64,000 nucleotides of DNA from FEN-1350 sp964386005 (GCA_964386005.1 CAYLSB010000004.1:57670-121669); one strand, 5' to 3'. Positions 17,800-27,729 are shown, counted from the first letter of the stretch. The notes: generated by a model from the sequence alone, not told the origin. A program made the numbers and translations.

Positions 17800-19188
17800 T
17801 TACCAGTGATAGACTTGGATATTTCCATCCCGAAGCAGGCCGGCGGCGCGGAAAGTCGGATTGCCGTTCAAGTCGGCTCCCGGTTCCCATGCGCGGATCT
17901 CAAAGAGGTCCGATCTGCCGGTACGGCCGTTATCGACGACCTTGACGGAATACCACCAGCCCGTTTCACCGTTTGCGAAGGCCCATCCTTCGAAATACGA
18001 AATTTTCGAATAGGTGATCACCAACTGCTGAATCGTACAACTCTTCAGATGGAATGAGCCATCCATATTCAAAAACTCAACAAAACCTTTTGGAATCCCA
18101 CCACAATAACCCGCGATAAATCCAAAGAGTCCTCGCACGTTCGGATTCGTATTCAATCCATCCGCCGCGGGAAGGATGGACCCCGCTCCCGCAACAAATC
18201 CCCAGGCAGGATTATAGACGACCAAAGCGGCCGAGGCAGTGATATCCGAATAGTTCGGTACTACAACATCGATCGTATAAATTCCCGGCACAAGAGGGAC
18301 GCCCACGGTAGCGATTCCACCAACCGACACGGTTTCAACAATGGTCGGCGTCATCATTTCCGCCGAGATGACGAACTGAACGGGTTCACCGGTGATATCT
18401 ACAAGAGCTCCGTCTGCATCCAGCAGATTGGCCGTCAATGCCGCGGTCGCCGTTTCCGCTCCGTTGGTTGACAGGAGCGTATCGCCGTCGTAGGCAACAG
18501 CGGCAATGGCAGATTCCACAACGACGACATTATCCACTTCGATGACCGAATAAATATGATTATCGGAATGTTCCAGAGAAAAGGTCAGCCGTACAGGACC
18601 GCTATAATCCACAGGAATTGTAACCTCATAATAAACAAACTCACCGCTTGCATCGGTACCGGTTAATGTCTCGATCTCCACACCCTCGGCCATTTCGTCG
18701 GGTATCTGTGGATCGGGGCCGAATGATTTGTGATAGAGAAAGCCAATCTCATCATAGGCGAGCACAGCTTGAACCAGATTGCCGCCTCCGTCCAAAGACC
18801 ACAAACTGACCTTGAAATCATCCGTAGTTGTTGGAACTCCATTAATTTCGATCACTGGTTTGAACTGAAATCGGATTTCCCGCGTGGAGGAGGAAACATC
18901 GAAATCCTGATATAATATATTAGTGTTTTCCGGTGTAGGAAGCGCATCTTGCATCCGGGCAATTCCATTTCCATCTGCTCCGATGCCTATATGCCACACC
19001 CCAAAAAAATCGATCGGTGAGTGCCAAACACCATCATTATATAACCAACCCTCTAATTCTTGAGTTGGATCATCCCCCCATTTCTCCGGATCCGGATGGA
19101 TGAATTCGCCATTGACAAGCGGCCCTCCCAGTAGAAGTGACGGACTGACCATTACGAACACCAACGAGATGATACCCAGCGTTTTCAT
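17800..19188 (-). CDS. Secreted protein with Ig-like and post-COAP-1-like domains
   Basis: 462 residues. Signal peptide MKTLGIISLVFVMVSPSLLLGG. Residues about 23-225 form a beta-rich module ending VIEVDNVVV that reads like a carbohydrate-binding jelly roll. Residues about 228-320 are an Ig-like/invasin-type repeat (GDTLLSTNGAETATAALTANL, then VPGIYTIDVVVPNYS). Residues about 325-462 (GLFGFIAGYCGGIPKGFVEF, then WAFANGETGWWYSVKVVDNG, then DLFEIRAWEPG) resemble the post-COAP-1 domain, which ends many planctomycete and actinobacterial surface proteins. AAGGGAG precedes the ATG. Likely a surface or exported protein, possible cargo of the secretion system encoded downstream. Specific binding partner unknown. 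Confidence 0.75.
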   Translation of the reverse strand: MKTLGIISLVFVMVSPSLLLGGPLVNGEFIHPDPEKWGDDPTQELEGWLYNDGVWHSPIDFFGVWHIGIGADGNGIARMQDALPTPENTNILYQDFDVSSSTREIRFQFKPVIEINGVPTTTDDFKVSLWSLDGGGNLVQAVLAYDEIGFLYHKSFGPDPQIPDEMAEGVEIETLTGTDASGEFVYYEVTIPVDYSGPVRLTFSLEHSDNHIYSVIEVDNVVVVESAIAAVAYDGDTLLSTNGAETATAALTANLLDADGALVDITGEPVQFVISAEMMTPTIVETVSVGGIATVGVPLVPGIYTIDVVVPNYSDITASAALVVYNPAWGFVAGAGSILPAADGLNTNPNVRGLFGFIAGYCGGIPKGFVEFLNMDGSFHLKSCTIQQLVITYSKISYFEGWAFANGETGWWYSVKVVDNGRTGRSDLFEIRAWEPGADLNGNPTFRAAGLLRDGNIQVYHW

Positions 19189-19431
19189 ACTCTCTCCCTT
19201 CGTAATAAAATAGTAGATATTTCCCTATCCAAACACAGAGCGACGCGACCGGTACAATATTGACATGAATTTTAAAGAAAATGGTAGTCCCGAAATCCGC
19301 TGGATAGGGAAGGGGGAGGATTGTTTTGCCGGGATAACATCTAAGTACTTGTTCTATATGCACTTGCGTGAAATACTTAGGTAAGAATTTCGCGGTATCC
19401 CCCAAGCGGTCCAATCGAAGCGGGCGGCAAT

Positions 19432-20736
19432 CTATTTGAGCAGATTCGGAAAAAACATCACGATCCCGGGAAACAGCATATACAGCGCGATCGCCACGAG
19501 ATACGCCGGCACGAACAACAACATCGCCTTAAAGATCGTCTTCAAGGGCACATCCTTTGCGGCGCCGGCCACCACATACATCGTCGCGGCCACCGGCGGC
19601 GTGATCGCACCGAGCGTCGTGATCACCGTCAATGTTACTCCGAACCAAATGGGGTCATAGCCCATCTGCTCGGCCAGCGGGAAGAAGATCGGGATCGTGA
19701 TCATCAACAGCGCCAGCGCGTCCATGATCATCCCGCCGACAACATACAGCATAAAGATCGCCATCAGGATGACCCACGACGGCACGGCCAGTTGCGCGAC
19801 CCAATCGGCCAACTCAAACGGAATCCGCGTCCGTGCCAGGAACTTGCCGAAGATAAACGCCCCCGCGACGATCATGAGCACCATGCTGGTGGCGTTGAGG
19901 GTATCGCGGATCGCCAGGGTGAAACCCTTCCACGTGAGCTTGCGCTGCAGCAGGCCGATTACGACGGCGAAAAACGAACCGATCGCCCCAGCTTCGCTGG
20001 GGGTAAACCAGCCCATAAACAAACCAAAAATCACGATCAGAAACAACAGGACCATCTCAAACGCGCCGGGAAGGGCACGGATTTTTTGCGAAAACGTTGT
20101 CCGGGGCCCGACCGGTCCCCACTGAGGATGAATCCGGCACAGAATCCAAACGGTCGCCATCAGCATCGACGTCAAAACGATCCCGGCGCCAAAGCCGCCA
20201 TAAAAGAGTTTCTCAATCGATATTGACGCCGAAAGGCCGATCACGATCAAGACAACGCTCGGAGGGATCACCACCCCCAGGGTCGAACCCGACGCCACCG
20301 AGCCGACGCTGAGCATCGGATGATAGCCGTACTTTTTCATCTCGGGAAGAACCACGGTGGCCATGGTGGCGGCGGTGGCGGTGTTGGATCCGCAGATCGT
20401 CGCAAAGGCGGCACACGCCAGAACGGTCGCCATCGCCAGCCCGCCCCGGATGTGGCCCACCCAGGCGTACGCCGCGGAATAGAGGTTTTGGCTGACGCCG
20501 GTATAAAATGCGATCTGCCCCATGAAAACAAACAGAGGAATGACCGTCAGGTTGAATCCGGAAAACGTCGTCCACAGATCGTTTCCCACCAGATACAACG
20601 CCGCATCCGGCGATACGATGTAGCTGTACCCCAGAAACCCCACGATCGCCATGGCGAAACCCACGGGTGTACCGAAAAGAAACAGCATCAACAGCAGGGC
20701 CATGATTCCCAGAATGCCCACCGCGGTCAGGGTCAT
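19432..20736 (-). CDS. dctM: TRAP transporter large permease subunit (DctM type)
   Basis: 434 residues from the ATG at 20736, picked because it overlaps the dctQ stop as ATGA and has GGAG upstream; a longer frame to 20847 runs inside dctQ. About twelve hydrophobic helices. Motifs typical for the large subunit: FGTPVGFAMAIVGFLGY, SGFNLTVIPLFVFMGQIAFYTGVS, ATICGSNTATAATMATVVLPEMKKYGY, SGSTLGVVIPPSVVLIVIG, GMIMDALALLMITIPIFFPL. It couples uptake to an ion gradient. Confidence 0.96.
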   Translation of the reverse strand: MTLTAVGILGIMALLLMLFLFGTPVGFAMAIVGFLGYSYIVSPDAALYLVGNDLWTTFSGFNLTVIPLFVFMGQIAFYTGVSQNLYSAAYAWVGHIRGGLAMATVLACAAFATICGSNTATAATMATVVLPEMKKYGYHPMLSVGSVASGSTLGVVIPPSVVLIVIGLSASISIEKLFYGGFGAGIVLTSMLMATVWILCRIHPQWGPVGPRTTFSQKIRALPGAFEMVLLFLIVIFGLFMGWFTPSEAGAIGSFFAVVIGLLQRKLTWKGFTLAIRDTLNATSMVLMIVAGAFIFGKFLARTRIPFELADWVAQLAVPSWVILMAIFMLYVVGGMIMDALALLMITIPIFFPLAEQMGYDPIWFGVTLTVITTLGAITPPVAATMYVVAGAAKDVPLKTIFKAMLLFVPAYLVAIALYMLFPGIVMFFPNLLK

Positions 20737-21224
20737 GGCCGGGGCTCCTTTTTCGGCATCACGGCTCGCAACAGGTCGGCCAGATACAGCAAAGCCAGGA
20801 CGCCAAATCCGGCCGCCGCACCGAAGGTGAAGGGATAATAATGCCATTTCAGCGATTCAGAAACCTCGCCGGTCGAGTAGAAGGTCCACCCCTTCAATCC
20901 AATCTGCCAGGCCGCGATCGCCGCGAAGAGAAAACACGCGGTATCATTGATCACTTCGGTGATCCCCTTCAGGAATCCGGGGTAACTATTGACCAGGATA
21001 TCCACCTTGAGATGATCTTTTTTGCTCTGCGTGTACGCCAGTGAACAGGTAATGACCATCGCGCCGAAATATCCCATCACCTCATACACTCCCGACAAAC
21101 CCATCTTGAACGGGCGCATCACGATATTCCAGCAGGTCAGCGCGATCATCGCGATCAGAAACACTCCGCCGATCGTCATCAGCAGCTTATGCAAAGATCG
21201 ATTCACTTTCTCCAACGGATTCAT
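20733..21224 (-). CDS. dctQ: TRAP transporter small permease subunit (DctQ type)
   Basis: 163 residues from the ATG at 21224, with AAGGTA upstream. Four membrane helices; ALTCWNIVMRPFKMGLSGVYEVMGYFGAMVITCSLAYTQSKKDHLKVDILV matches the small subunit pattern, including the W-E-E-region helix and the K-D-H-L-K-V-D motif. Stop overlaps the dctM start by four bases. Confidence 0.94.
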   Translation of the reverse strand: MNPLEKVNRSLHKLLMTIGGVFLIAMIALTCWNIVMRPFKMGLSGVYEVMGYFGAMVITCSLAYTQSKKDHLKVDILVNSYPGFLKGITEVINDTACFLFAAIAAWQIGLKGWTFYSTGEVSESLKWHYYPFTFGAAAGFGVLALLYLADLLRAVMPKKEPRP

Positions 21225-21257
21225 ACCGATACCTTGTCTTTTCGGATTCAATACGGA

Positions 21258-21281
21258 GGCCGGCATCCAACGACGCCGGCC
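21258..21281. other. Intercistronic hairpin between dctP and dctQ
   Basis: GGCCGGC (21258-21264) pairs with GCCGGCC (21275-21281) with a ten-base loop and no T run on either strand. Such hairpins after a binding-protein gene commonly protect the 3' end of that part of the message. Confidence 0.55.
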
Positions 21282-21316
21282 CCCGTCACACGATCCGTTC
21301 ATTCAGACAGCACGGA

Positions 21317-22375
21317 TTACTTTGTCGCGCTGTGCTTGACGATCAGGGCCTTGATGTCCGCCAGGATCTGCTCGGCGGGAAGGCCGGCCTTCTTGGCGTC
21401 CTCGATCCATTTCGCCGTCAGGCCTTCCAGGGGTTTATTCCAAGCGGCCATCTGCTCCGGAGTCAGCGGGATGACTTCGACCTTGTGCTCTTTCCTGGAC
21501 CAATCCAGCGATTCCTTGACGTGGTTATCCATGTAGGTCCCGGTCCACTCGCACTGTTCGAGCGCCAGATCGTCCATGACCTTCTTGACATCGGGGGGAA
21601 GCGAATCCCATGTTTTCTGATTCATCACCACGGCAAAGGGATAGATGACCGTATCGGTGAGCGTCACATACTTGCAGAGTTCTGCGTATTTGAAGTCCAT
21701 CATCACTTCGACCGACGAATACAATCCCTTGACGACACCTTTCTGCAATGCCTCCGGGGTTTCGGACATGGGCATTCCCGCGACTTCGGCGCCCCAGGCC
21801 TTCAGGATATCGGCCGCCCCGCCGGATGCGCGAAGCGGAACGCCCTTGACCTGTTCGACCGTTCGGATGGCTTCTTTGCTCATGATGCTCGACGGCGCCG
21901 TGGCGAACATCGTCAGGACCTTGACCTTGGCAAACGATTCGGGTTTGTATTTGTTATAGAGGTCCCACAACACCCGCGAACCGACCCGGGCATTGGGAAT
22001 CTGCAGGGGCAGAGCGGTGGCGTTCTCAAAGACAAACCGACCCGGCTGATACGCCATGCACAGACAACCGATATTCGCCTGCCCGGCGATCACGCCATCG
22101 ATCATGCCTTTGGCATCGAGCAGCGTTCCGCCCGGGAAGGTGTCGATCTGTACTTTTCCGTTGGTCCGTTTCTGGACTTCCGTTTTCCAGCGTTCCATCT
22201 GAACGCACGGGAACGTCGGAGCCGGCGGGAAATTCGCGTAGGTCAACTTGATTACACCCTCCTTGGCCGCTCCGGTCATCGTATCCTTTTCCGTCGTCGG
22301 CGCCTTTTTGGAACAACCGACCACGATGGCCATCGCCGCCACGATCATCGCCATCCACATCCATCTTGTCTTCAT
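21317..22375 (-). CDS. dctP: TRAP transporter solute-binding protein (DctP type), lipoprotein
   Basis: 352 residues. Lipoprotein signal ending in VVGC at residues 18-21. LTYANFPPAPTFPCVQMERWKTEVQKRTNGKVQIDTFPGGTL and the MIDGVIAGQANIG and VMNQKTWDSLPPDVKKVM segments are typical for DctP. The usual substrate-anchoring Arg is not clear by eye; PLRASGGAADILKAWGAEVAGMPMSETPEALQKG contains the region where it normally lies (VPLRASG). Operon context suggests an aryl or organic acid ligand. Confidence 0.93.
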   Translation of the reverse strand: MKTRWMWMAMIVAAMAIVVGCSKKAPTTEKDTMTGAAKEGVIKLTYANFPPAPTFPCVQMERWKTEVQKRTNGKVQIDTFPGGTLLDAKGMIDGVIAGQANIGCLCMAYQPGRFVFENATALPLQIPNARVGSRVLWDLYNKYKPESFAKVKVLTMFATAPSSIMSKEAIRTVEQVKGVPLRASGGAADILKAWGAEVAGMPMSETPEALQKGVVKGLYSSVEVMMDFKYAELCKYVTLTDTVIYPFAVVMNQKTWDSLPPDVKKVMDDLALEQCEWTGTYMDNHVKESLDWSRKEHKVEVIPLTPEQMAAWNKPLEGLTAKWIEDAKKAGLPAEQILADIKALIVKHSATK

Positions 22376-22432
22376 TTCTGTGCCTCCACTTCAAAAGGTT
22401 TTGGAATCCAACCTCCGTTTATCCTCGTTGGA

Positions 22433-23722
22433 TTATTTTTTGGATTCTTTCGATTTGAAAAAAACCCGCTTGGCCTTGCCTTCCTGTCGAGGCAATTGTC
22501 CGAGCGGAAACACGTCGCCCTTGGGGCTGAAGCCCAGCGTTTCCTTCAGCGCTTTTTCGACCACATATCCGGTCACATTCGACTCGGCCTCGACATTCAC
22601 GGTGACGTCGCGGATGCCGTCGGTATCATCGACGAGAATCTGATAATTGGATCCGACGCCCGGAATCTGCATCAGGCACTGCTCGACCTGTTTGGGGAAG
22701 AAATTGACGCCCTTGAAGATGAGCATATCATCGACGCGGCCGGTGATCGGCGCGATTCGGACGTGCGTTCGCCCGCAGGCACAGGTCTTTCGGGAATAAA
22801 TCCTCGTGAGATCTCCGGTGCGGAACCGGATTACCGGAAGGGCCTGTCGCGTCAGCGACGTGATCACCAGTTCTCCCTCCTGTCCGTCGGGGAGGGGTTT
22901 TTCACGACCCGGCTCCAGAATCTCGACGATGTAATGATCTTCCCAGACATGCGTGCCGTCGTGCGCGGGGCAATCCATCCCCAGCGTACCCACGCCGCCG
23001 GTCTCGGTCATACCGTAGATGTCGAAGATGTCGGCATTCAAACCGGCCGCCAGTTTTTTCTTCAGGGAATCCGAAAAGGTTTCGGCGCCGAAGATGCCGA
23101 TGGCGACCGTGTCCAGTCGTTGATTCGTCTCGGCCAAGACCTCCATAATCCGCACGCCGTAACTGACGACTCCCGTCAGAATCCGCGTGCCGAAATCGTT
23201 GGCCAGGCGGATTTGCCGCGGCGTGTTTCCGGCACCGGCGGGAACGACGAACAATTCCGCCTCCCGCGCACCGTGATACATCCCGAACCCGCCGTTAAAC
23301 AGGCCGAAGGATGGCGTTATCTGCACAACATCGCCTTTTTCGGCTCCGGCCATGCAGTAACATCTGGCCATGCACTGACCCCACTGGCGCAGATCGGCTT
23401 CGGTATATGGCATCACAACCGGAGTTCCTGTTGAGCCGCTGGACATGTGCATCTCCACGATTTGTCGCGGTGGGACGCAACATAGCTTCAGCGGGTATGC
23501 CAGTCGGAACAGGTCCTTGTCCATCAGGGGCAGCTTGCCGATGTCTTCCTGCGAACGAATATCGTCGGGAGATACGCCCCGTTCCCGGAACCGCGTCCGA
23601 AACAGCTCGTTGGATGAAACCACATGTTTTACGACCTGTCGGAGGCGACTATCCTGTAATTCCCGCAACTCATCCGTTGATGCGGTTTCCAATTTTTTTT
23701 CAAAAAAACCGCCGCCGTTCAT
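22433..23722 (-). CDS. paaK: Phenylacetate-CoA ligase family enzyme
   Basis: 429 residues. Activates an aryl acid such as phenylacetate to its CoA thioester with ATP. SSGSTGTPVVMPYTEADLRQW near residue 95 is the AMP-binding P-loop of this family; FDIYGMTETGGVG near 232 is the second AMP motif; FRTGDLTRI and GRVDDMLIFKGVNFFPKQVEQ near 330 and the C-terminal Lys region (EGKAKRVFF) complete the set. A conserved Cys cluster CACGRTHVR is present. Start overlaps the iorB stop as ATGA. The exact acid used is inferred from neighbours. Confidence 0.92.
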   Translation of the reverse strand: MNGGGFFEKKLETASTDELRELQDSRLRQVVKHVVSSNELFRTRFRERGVSPDDIRSQEDIGKLPLMDKDLFRLAYPLKLCCVPPRQIVEMHMSSGSTGTPVVMPYTEADLRQWGQCMARCYCMAGAEKGDVVQITPSFGLFNGGFGMYHGAREAELFVVPAGAGNTPRQIRLANDFGTRILTGVVSYGVRIMEVLAETNQRLDTVAIGIFGAETFSDSLKKKLAAGLNADIFDIYGMTETGGVGTLGMDCPAHDGTHVWEDHYIVEILEPGREKPLPDGQEGELVITSLTRQALPVIRFRTGDLTRIYSRKTCACGRTHVRIAPITGRVDDMLIFKGVNFFPKQVEQCLMQIPGVGSNYQILVDDTDGIRDVTVNVEAESNVTGYVVEKALKETLGFSPKGDVFPLGQLPRQEGKAKRVFFKSKESKK

Positions 23723-24306
23723 GCGCAGCTCCTGCCGATTTCAAATGCTTTCAGGTTCATCTCGCGAAATTTCTGCTTGACCGAATCGTTGATGGCCTGT
23801 TGCCAGACCTCGATTGCCAGGTCCAATCCTTTCGACAGCGCGCCCAATAACACCACGTTGGCCGCACGGATATCCCCCAGTTCGACGGCCTTTTTCGACG
23901 CGTCAAAATAGATCAATCGCGGGAAAATCCGACGCAGCTTGTCTTCGACATCCTGGGGATATTTCGCCGCGCCCATGGACACGGTCACCGGCATGATCGA
24001 TTGGGCGTTGACCACCACCAGGCCGCCCGGCGCGATATAATCCGAATACCGCAATGCCTCGACTTGTTCCAGCGCACATAAGACGCGCGCCGTACCTTTG
24101 GCCACCAGCGGGCTATAGACCTTCTTCCCGTAACGGATCTGCGCTATCACGGATCCGCCCCGCTGGGCCATGCCGTGAACCTCGTTGGTTTTGACATCGT
24201 AGCCGGCGACCATCGCGGCCCTGGCGAGAATTTCGCTGGCCAGCAATATGCCCTGCCCGCCGACACCGGCGAGCACCACACTATGAATCGCTTGATCGGT
24301 TGTCAT
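23719..24306 (-). CDS. iorB: Indolepyruvate:ferredoxin oxidoreductase beta subunit
   Basis: 195 residues. VVLAGVGGQGILLASEILARAAMVAGYDVKTNEVHGMAQRGGSVIAQIRYG is the gamma-type (pyruvate ferredoxin oxidoreductase C-domain) fold signature. ATGA overlaps on both sides (iorA upstream, paaK downstream) tie translation of the three genes together. Confidence 0.95.
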   Translation of the reverse strand: MTTDQAIHSVVLAGVGGQGILLASEILARAAMVAGYDVKTNEVHGMAQRGGSVIAQIRYGKKVYSPLVAKGTARVLCALEQVEALRYSDYIAPGGLVVVNAQSIMPVTVSMGAAKYPQDVEDKLRRIFPRLIYFDASKKAVELGDIRAANVVLLGALSKGLDLAIEVWQQAINDSVKQKFREMNLKAFEIGRSCA

Positions 24307-26054
24307 AGCGTATCCTCCTTAGGCGAAATCGCTCCAAAGGGACAAACCTGTTGGCATAAGCTACACCCACTACAGAGGTAATCATTGATGAAAGGTTTGG
24401 CCCTGGATCCGTCAATCGCCGGGCACCCCAGTCGCAGACAGGCCTTACAGGCCTTGCACAGCGCTTCGTTGATCTGTCGAATGGGTCCAACCCGTTTGCG
24501 GGCATGGAGAGGACATTCCGCTTTCGAAACAATCAGCGACGGCTCGCGGACCGACAATTCTTCGGTGATGGCCTGCAACGTTTCTTTGGAGTTATATGGG
24601 TTAATGGTCCGAACCCGCTTGAATCCGCAGGCCTTGCCAATCTCTTCAATGGAGATGGCGACAGTCGGATCCCCCATCAACGTCATTCCGGTACCCGGAT
24701 GATCCTGATGACCGGTCATGGCGGTCGTGCGGTTATCGACGACAATGATCGTCGAGCACCCTTTGTTGTAGGCGATATCCATCAGTCCGGTTACCCCGGA
24801 ATGGAAGAATGTCGAATCGCCGACAATGCCGACGATGGTTCTGGTTTCTCCGGCCTTGTCGAGTCCGTGGGCCATGGAGATACCGCCGCCCATGCACAGG
24901 AGAATATCGAGACGGTTGAGGGGTTTGAAGGCGCCCAGACTGTAACAGCCGATGTCGCCGGTAACGATCACATCATGCTTGCCCAGCGCCGCGAAAACGC
25001 CGCGGTGCGGACAACCGGGGCACAACACGGGCGGCCGTGCGGGAATCTCATCGGCAAAGGGCACGGGCTTGTCATCAGGTATCGTCCTGCCTTCCATTTT
25101 TGCCCGGCCGGCCTCCAGGATCGGTACCGAAAACTCGCCGATTCCCGGAACAAACTCACGTCCAACGCACGCAATACCCATCGCCTTGATGTGCTCTTCG
25201 AGAATATCATCGAGCTCTTCGACTACCAGCACCTTCTTGACACCGGCGGCGAACTGACGAATCAATTCATCCGGGAACGGATACGAAAAACCCAGCTTCA
25301 GCACCGATGCCTCCGGCCAGACCTCGCGGACATACTGGTAGGCGATCGACGCGGTGACGATCCCCAGATCGCGATTGCCCCATTCGATTCGATTGGCGGA
25401 GGATGTATTGGCCTCGGCCTGTAAAAGGCCCGTGCGCTCTTCGACTTTCTTCCGCATCTGCCGCGCCCATTGCGGGACCGGGACCCACCGCGGCGGATTT
25501 TTTTCCAGTCCGATGGTCTTGGTGTTTTCGGTCCGCTCGCCGAATGTGACGATACTTCGCGAGTGACTGACCCGCGTCGTCGATCGCAGGATAACGGGGA
25601 CTTTGTATTTTTCGGAAATCTCGATCCCCAATTTCAGGAAGTCTTTGGCCTCCTGGCTGTCCGACGGTTCGAACATGGCCACCTTGGCAAACCTCGCGAA
25701 GTTCCGCGAATCCTGTTCGTTCTGCGAGGAATGCATTCCCGGATCGTCGGCAACAATCACGACAAAACCGCCCTCAACGCCGAGATAACTCAGCGTCATG
25801 AGCGGATCGGCGGCGACGTTGAGGCCGACATGTTTCATCGTCACGATTGCCCGCGCTCCGGCACAGGCGGCCCCGGCGGCAACCTCGAAGGCCACCTTCT
25901 CGTTGGGCGACCATTCGCAATAGATCGAGGGTTTGAATTTGACCGCGTTTTCGAGGATCTCGGTGGAGGGCGTACCGGGATATCCACAGGCAACAGTGAC
26001 TCCGGCCTCGTAAGCGCCCCGCGCGATCGCCTCATTGCCCGATAGAATCTGCAT
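24303..26054 (-). CDS. iorA: Indolepyruvate:ferredoxin oxidoreductase alpha subunit
   Basis: 583 residues. Thiamine-diphosphate enzyme that oxidatively decarboxylates aryl pyruvates (from Trp, Phe, Tyr) to aryl-acetyl-CoA with ferredoxin. CGYPGTPSTEILE near residue 22; C-P-G-C-P-H-R-G near 345; GDIGCYSLGAF and GIVGDSTFFHSG (TPP-Mg motif G-D-S-x-F). The C-terminus carries two 4Fe-4S motifs: CKACKACLRLGCP near 532 and CSGCSLCQQVCP near 562. AAAGGA precedes the ATG. Confidence 0.96.
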   Translation of the reverse strand: MQILSGNEAIARGAYEAGVTVACGYPGTPSTEILENAVKFKPSIYCEWSPNEKVAFEVAAGAACAGARAIVTMKHVGLNVAADPLMTLSYLGVEGGFVVIVADDPGMHSSQNEQDSRNFARFAKVAMFEPSDSQEAKDFLKLGIEISEKYKVPVILRSTTRVSHSRSIVTFGERTENTKTIGLEKNPPRWVPVPQWARQMRKKVEERTGLLQAEANTSSANRIEWGNRDLGIVTASIAYQYVREVWPEASVLKLGFSYPFPDELIRQFAAGVKKVLVVEELDDILEEHIKAMGIACVGREFVPGIGEFSVPILEAGRAKMEGRTIPDDKPVPFADEIPARPPVLCPGCPHRGVFAALGKHDVIVTGDIGCYSLGAFKPLNRLDILLCMGGGISMAHGLDKAGETRTIVGIVGDSTFFHSGVTGLMDIAYNKGCSTIIVVDNRTTAMTGHQDHPGTGMTLMGDPTVAISIEEIGKACGFKRVRTINPYNSKETLQAITEELSVREPSLIVSKAECPLHARKRVGPIRQINEALCKACKACLRLGCPAIDGSRAKPFINDYLCSGCSLCQQVCPFGAISPKEDTL

Positions 26055-26648
26055 AAGGTCCTTTCGGTAGTTCAGTTTTCACTCAACAATTCCGGATAGT
26101 TTCTATGAAAAGAAACATTATATCTATTCGAATCCCAAAAGAAAAGCCCAAATCCCGATTTTCTCTTCATCATTTGCGCCCAATAGCCGATGGTTCGGGT
26201 CCGGGGGGAGGCGGGGAAAGCCGACGTGGCGCGGGAAAGATCGATCCGTTTATGCAAAGAAGCCGGGACCAAGGGCCAATATGGAGTCCTACGCAGATCG
26301 TCCGGACCGACGGGGACAACGCCTGCGGTAATCCCTTTCTTGTGGTCGATCAGGAAACAGGTCCCCTCTGGATTCCGAAGACACTCACTATAACGACCGC
26401 AGCAAGATAAGCCGCGCAGAAAGTTCCCGTGACGACGGTAGAACATGGCCGATGTCGAAGGTTGTATTTTCCGGCCCTTCCGCGTATTCCTGCCTGATTG
26501 TCCAGTCGGATGAAATGATCGGCTGTTTCTACGAAAAGGACAAAGCAAGCCTTACGAAACGAATGCATTCGATCGATTCCCGCTCGATCAGCGAAGGCCC
26601 CTATAATCAAAGCATGACGGTCGGCAGGATCAACATATCCTCCTGTAT
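26055..26648. other. 594-base gap before iorA
   Basis: Between the slipin stop and the iorA start. On the - strand a TATAAT at 26122-26117 is a candidate -10 for iorA but its -35 is weak. Frames of 60-158 codons exist here but have no convincing ribosome site or recognisable product. Otherwise nothing seen. Confidence 0.4.
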
Positions 26649-27584
26649 CTATTTCTTGTTCAGTCCCATCGACTCGACCATCCTTCCGATCTGGCACAGT
26701 TCGAGAGGAAACAGGACCACGGTATTGGATGGGCTGGCACCGAGGCCGTCGATGGTCTGGAGGGTCCGCAGTTGCATCGACATGGCGTTTTTGGCCATGG
26801 TGGCCGCGGCCTGCGAAAGGTTGTCGGCGGCCAGCTTATCGCCTTCGGCCTTGGTGATCGTCGCCCGTTTTTCCCGTTCGGCCGAGGCCTGACGCGACAT
26901 GACGCGCTTGAGGTCTTCGGGCAGTTCGATATCCTGCAGGCGGATCGAATCGACATGCAGACCCCAATCGCGGATGCGTTCCTCGACATGCTCGCCGATT
27001 TTGTTCTGGATTTGCTGACGCTCCGAGAGCACCTCGTCGAGGGTCATGCCGCCGATGACATCGCGCATCGCGGCCTGGGAATACTGCGACATGGCGAAAC
27101 GGAAATCCTGGATGCGGGTAACGGCCTTTTCGGAATCGGTCACCATGAAAAACAGCACACCGTCAATCAGCGCGGGAACATTATCGCGCGTGATGACCTT
27201 CTGGTGCGGAATGTTGCAGACGAGGGTCCGCGTGTCGATGAAGCGGACATATTCGACGATGGGGACGACATACATCAGCCCGGGTCCACGGACCGTTCGG
27301 AATTTTCCCAACCGCAGGATCACTCCGCGCTCCCACTGGGCCGCCACGCGGATCCCGCTGATCAGCACCCCCCAGACGATACCGGCCGTTACGCCGATCC
27401 CGATCGCCGCCGGGAACTTCTCGGGTTTCCCCGCGGCCATCGAGTACAGAATCCACACCAGCGCCAGCATCGGAACCAGAAACACAATCGTCCGAAGCCA
27501 CAATCCCAGCGATACATGGTCGTCGGTGGGCTTGACAATTTTACGACCGAGCGATTCCTGAATGGTTTGAATATGCGTTTCCAT
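26649..27584 (-). CDS. Slipin / stomatin-type SPFH membrane protein
   Basis: 311 residues. Two N-terminal hydrophobic segments (about 28-49 and 60-78), then the SPFH/band 7 domain: VAAQWERGVILRLGKFRTVRGPGLMYVVPIVEYVRFIDTRTLVCNIPHQKVITRDNVPALIDGVLFFMV, and ERIRDWGLHVDSIRLQDIELPEDLKRVMSRQASAEREKRATITKAEGD, the classical slipin signature. Oligomerises on the inner membrane; often partnered by a NfeD protein, which is not present here. AAGGAG precedes the ATG. Confidence 0.93.
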   Translation of the reverse strand: METHIQTIQESLGRKIVKPTDDHVSLGLWLRTIVFLVPMLALVWILYSMAAGKPEKFPAAIGIGVTAGIVWGVLISGIRVAAQWERGVILRLGKFRTVRGPGLMYVVPIVEYVRFIDTRTLVCNIPHQKVITRDNVPALIDGVLFFMVTDSEKAVTRIQDFRFAMSQYSQAAMRDVIGGMTLDEVLSERQQIQNKIGEHVEERIRDWGLHVDSIRLQDIELPEDLKRVMSRQASAEREKRATITKAEGDKLAADNLSQAAATMAKNAMSMQLRTLQTIDGLGASPSNTVVLFPLELCQIGRMVESMGLNKK

Positions 27585-27729
27585 ACCGTTCTCCTTGATC
27601 TGGACTTATGGAAAACCCCGTTTCGCCAATCCGACTCCCGGACCGGCCAATTTTAATCTATCATCCGTATCCAAGTATGCAAAAGCGAAAATTGAAAACG
27701 CCTCTTTCCAAAGAAAACGAATGTCCCTG

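Noticed and set aside
21332..23434. 700-codon + strand frame across the TRAP and ligase genes
   Set aside because: Antisense to dctP and paaK, which have clear protein families and ribosome sites; the + frame reads as Arg/Asp/His-rich text typical of shadow frames.
26072..26548. 158-codon - strand frame upstream of iorA
   Set aside because: No ribosome site, Arg/Ser-rich text, no family, lies where a promoter is expected.
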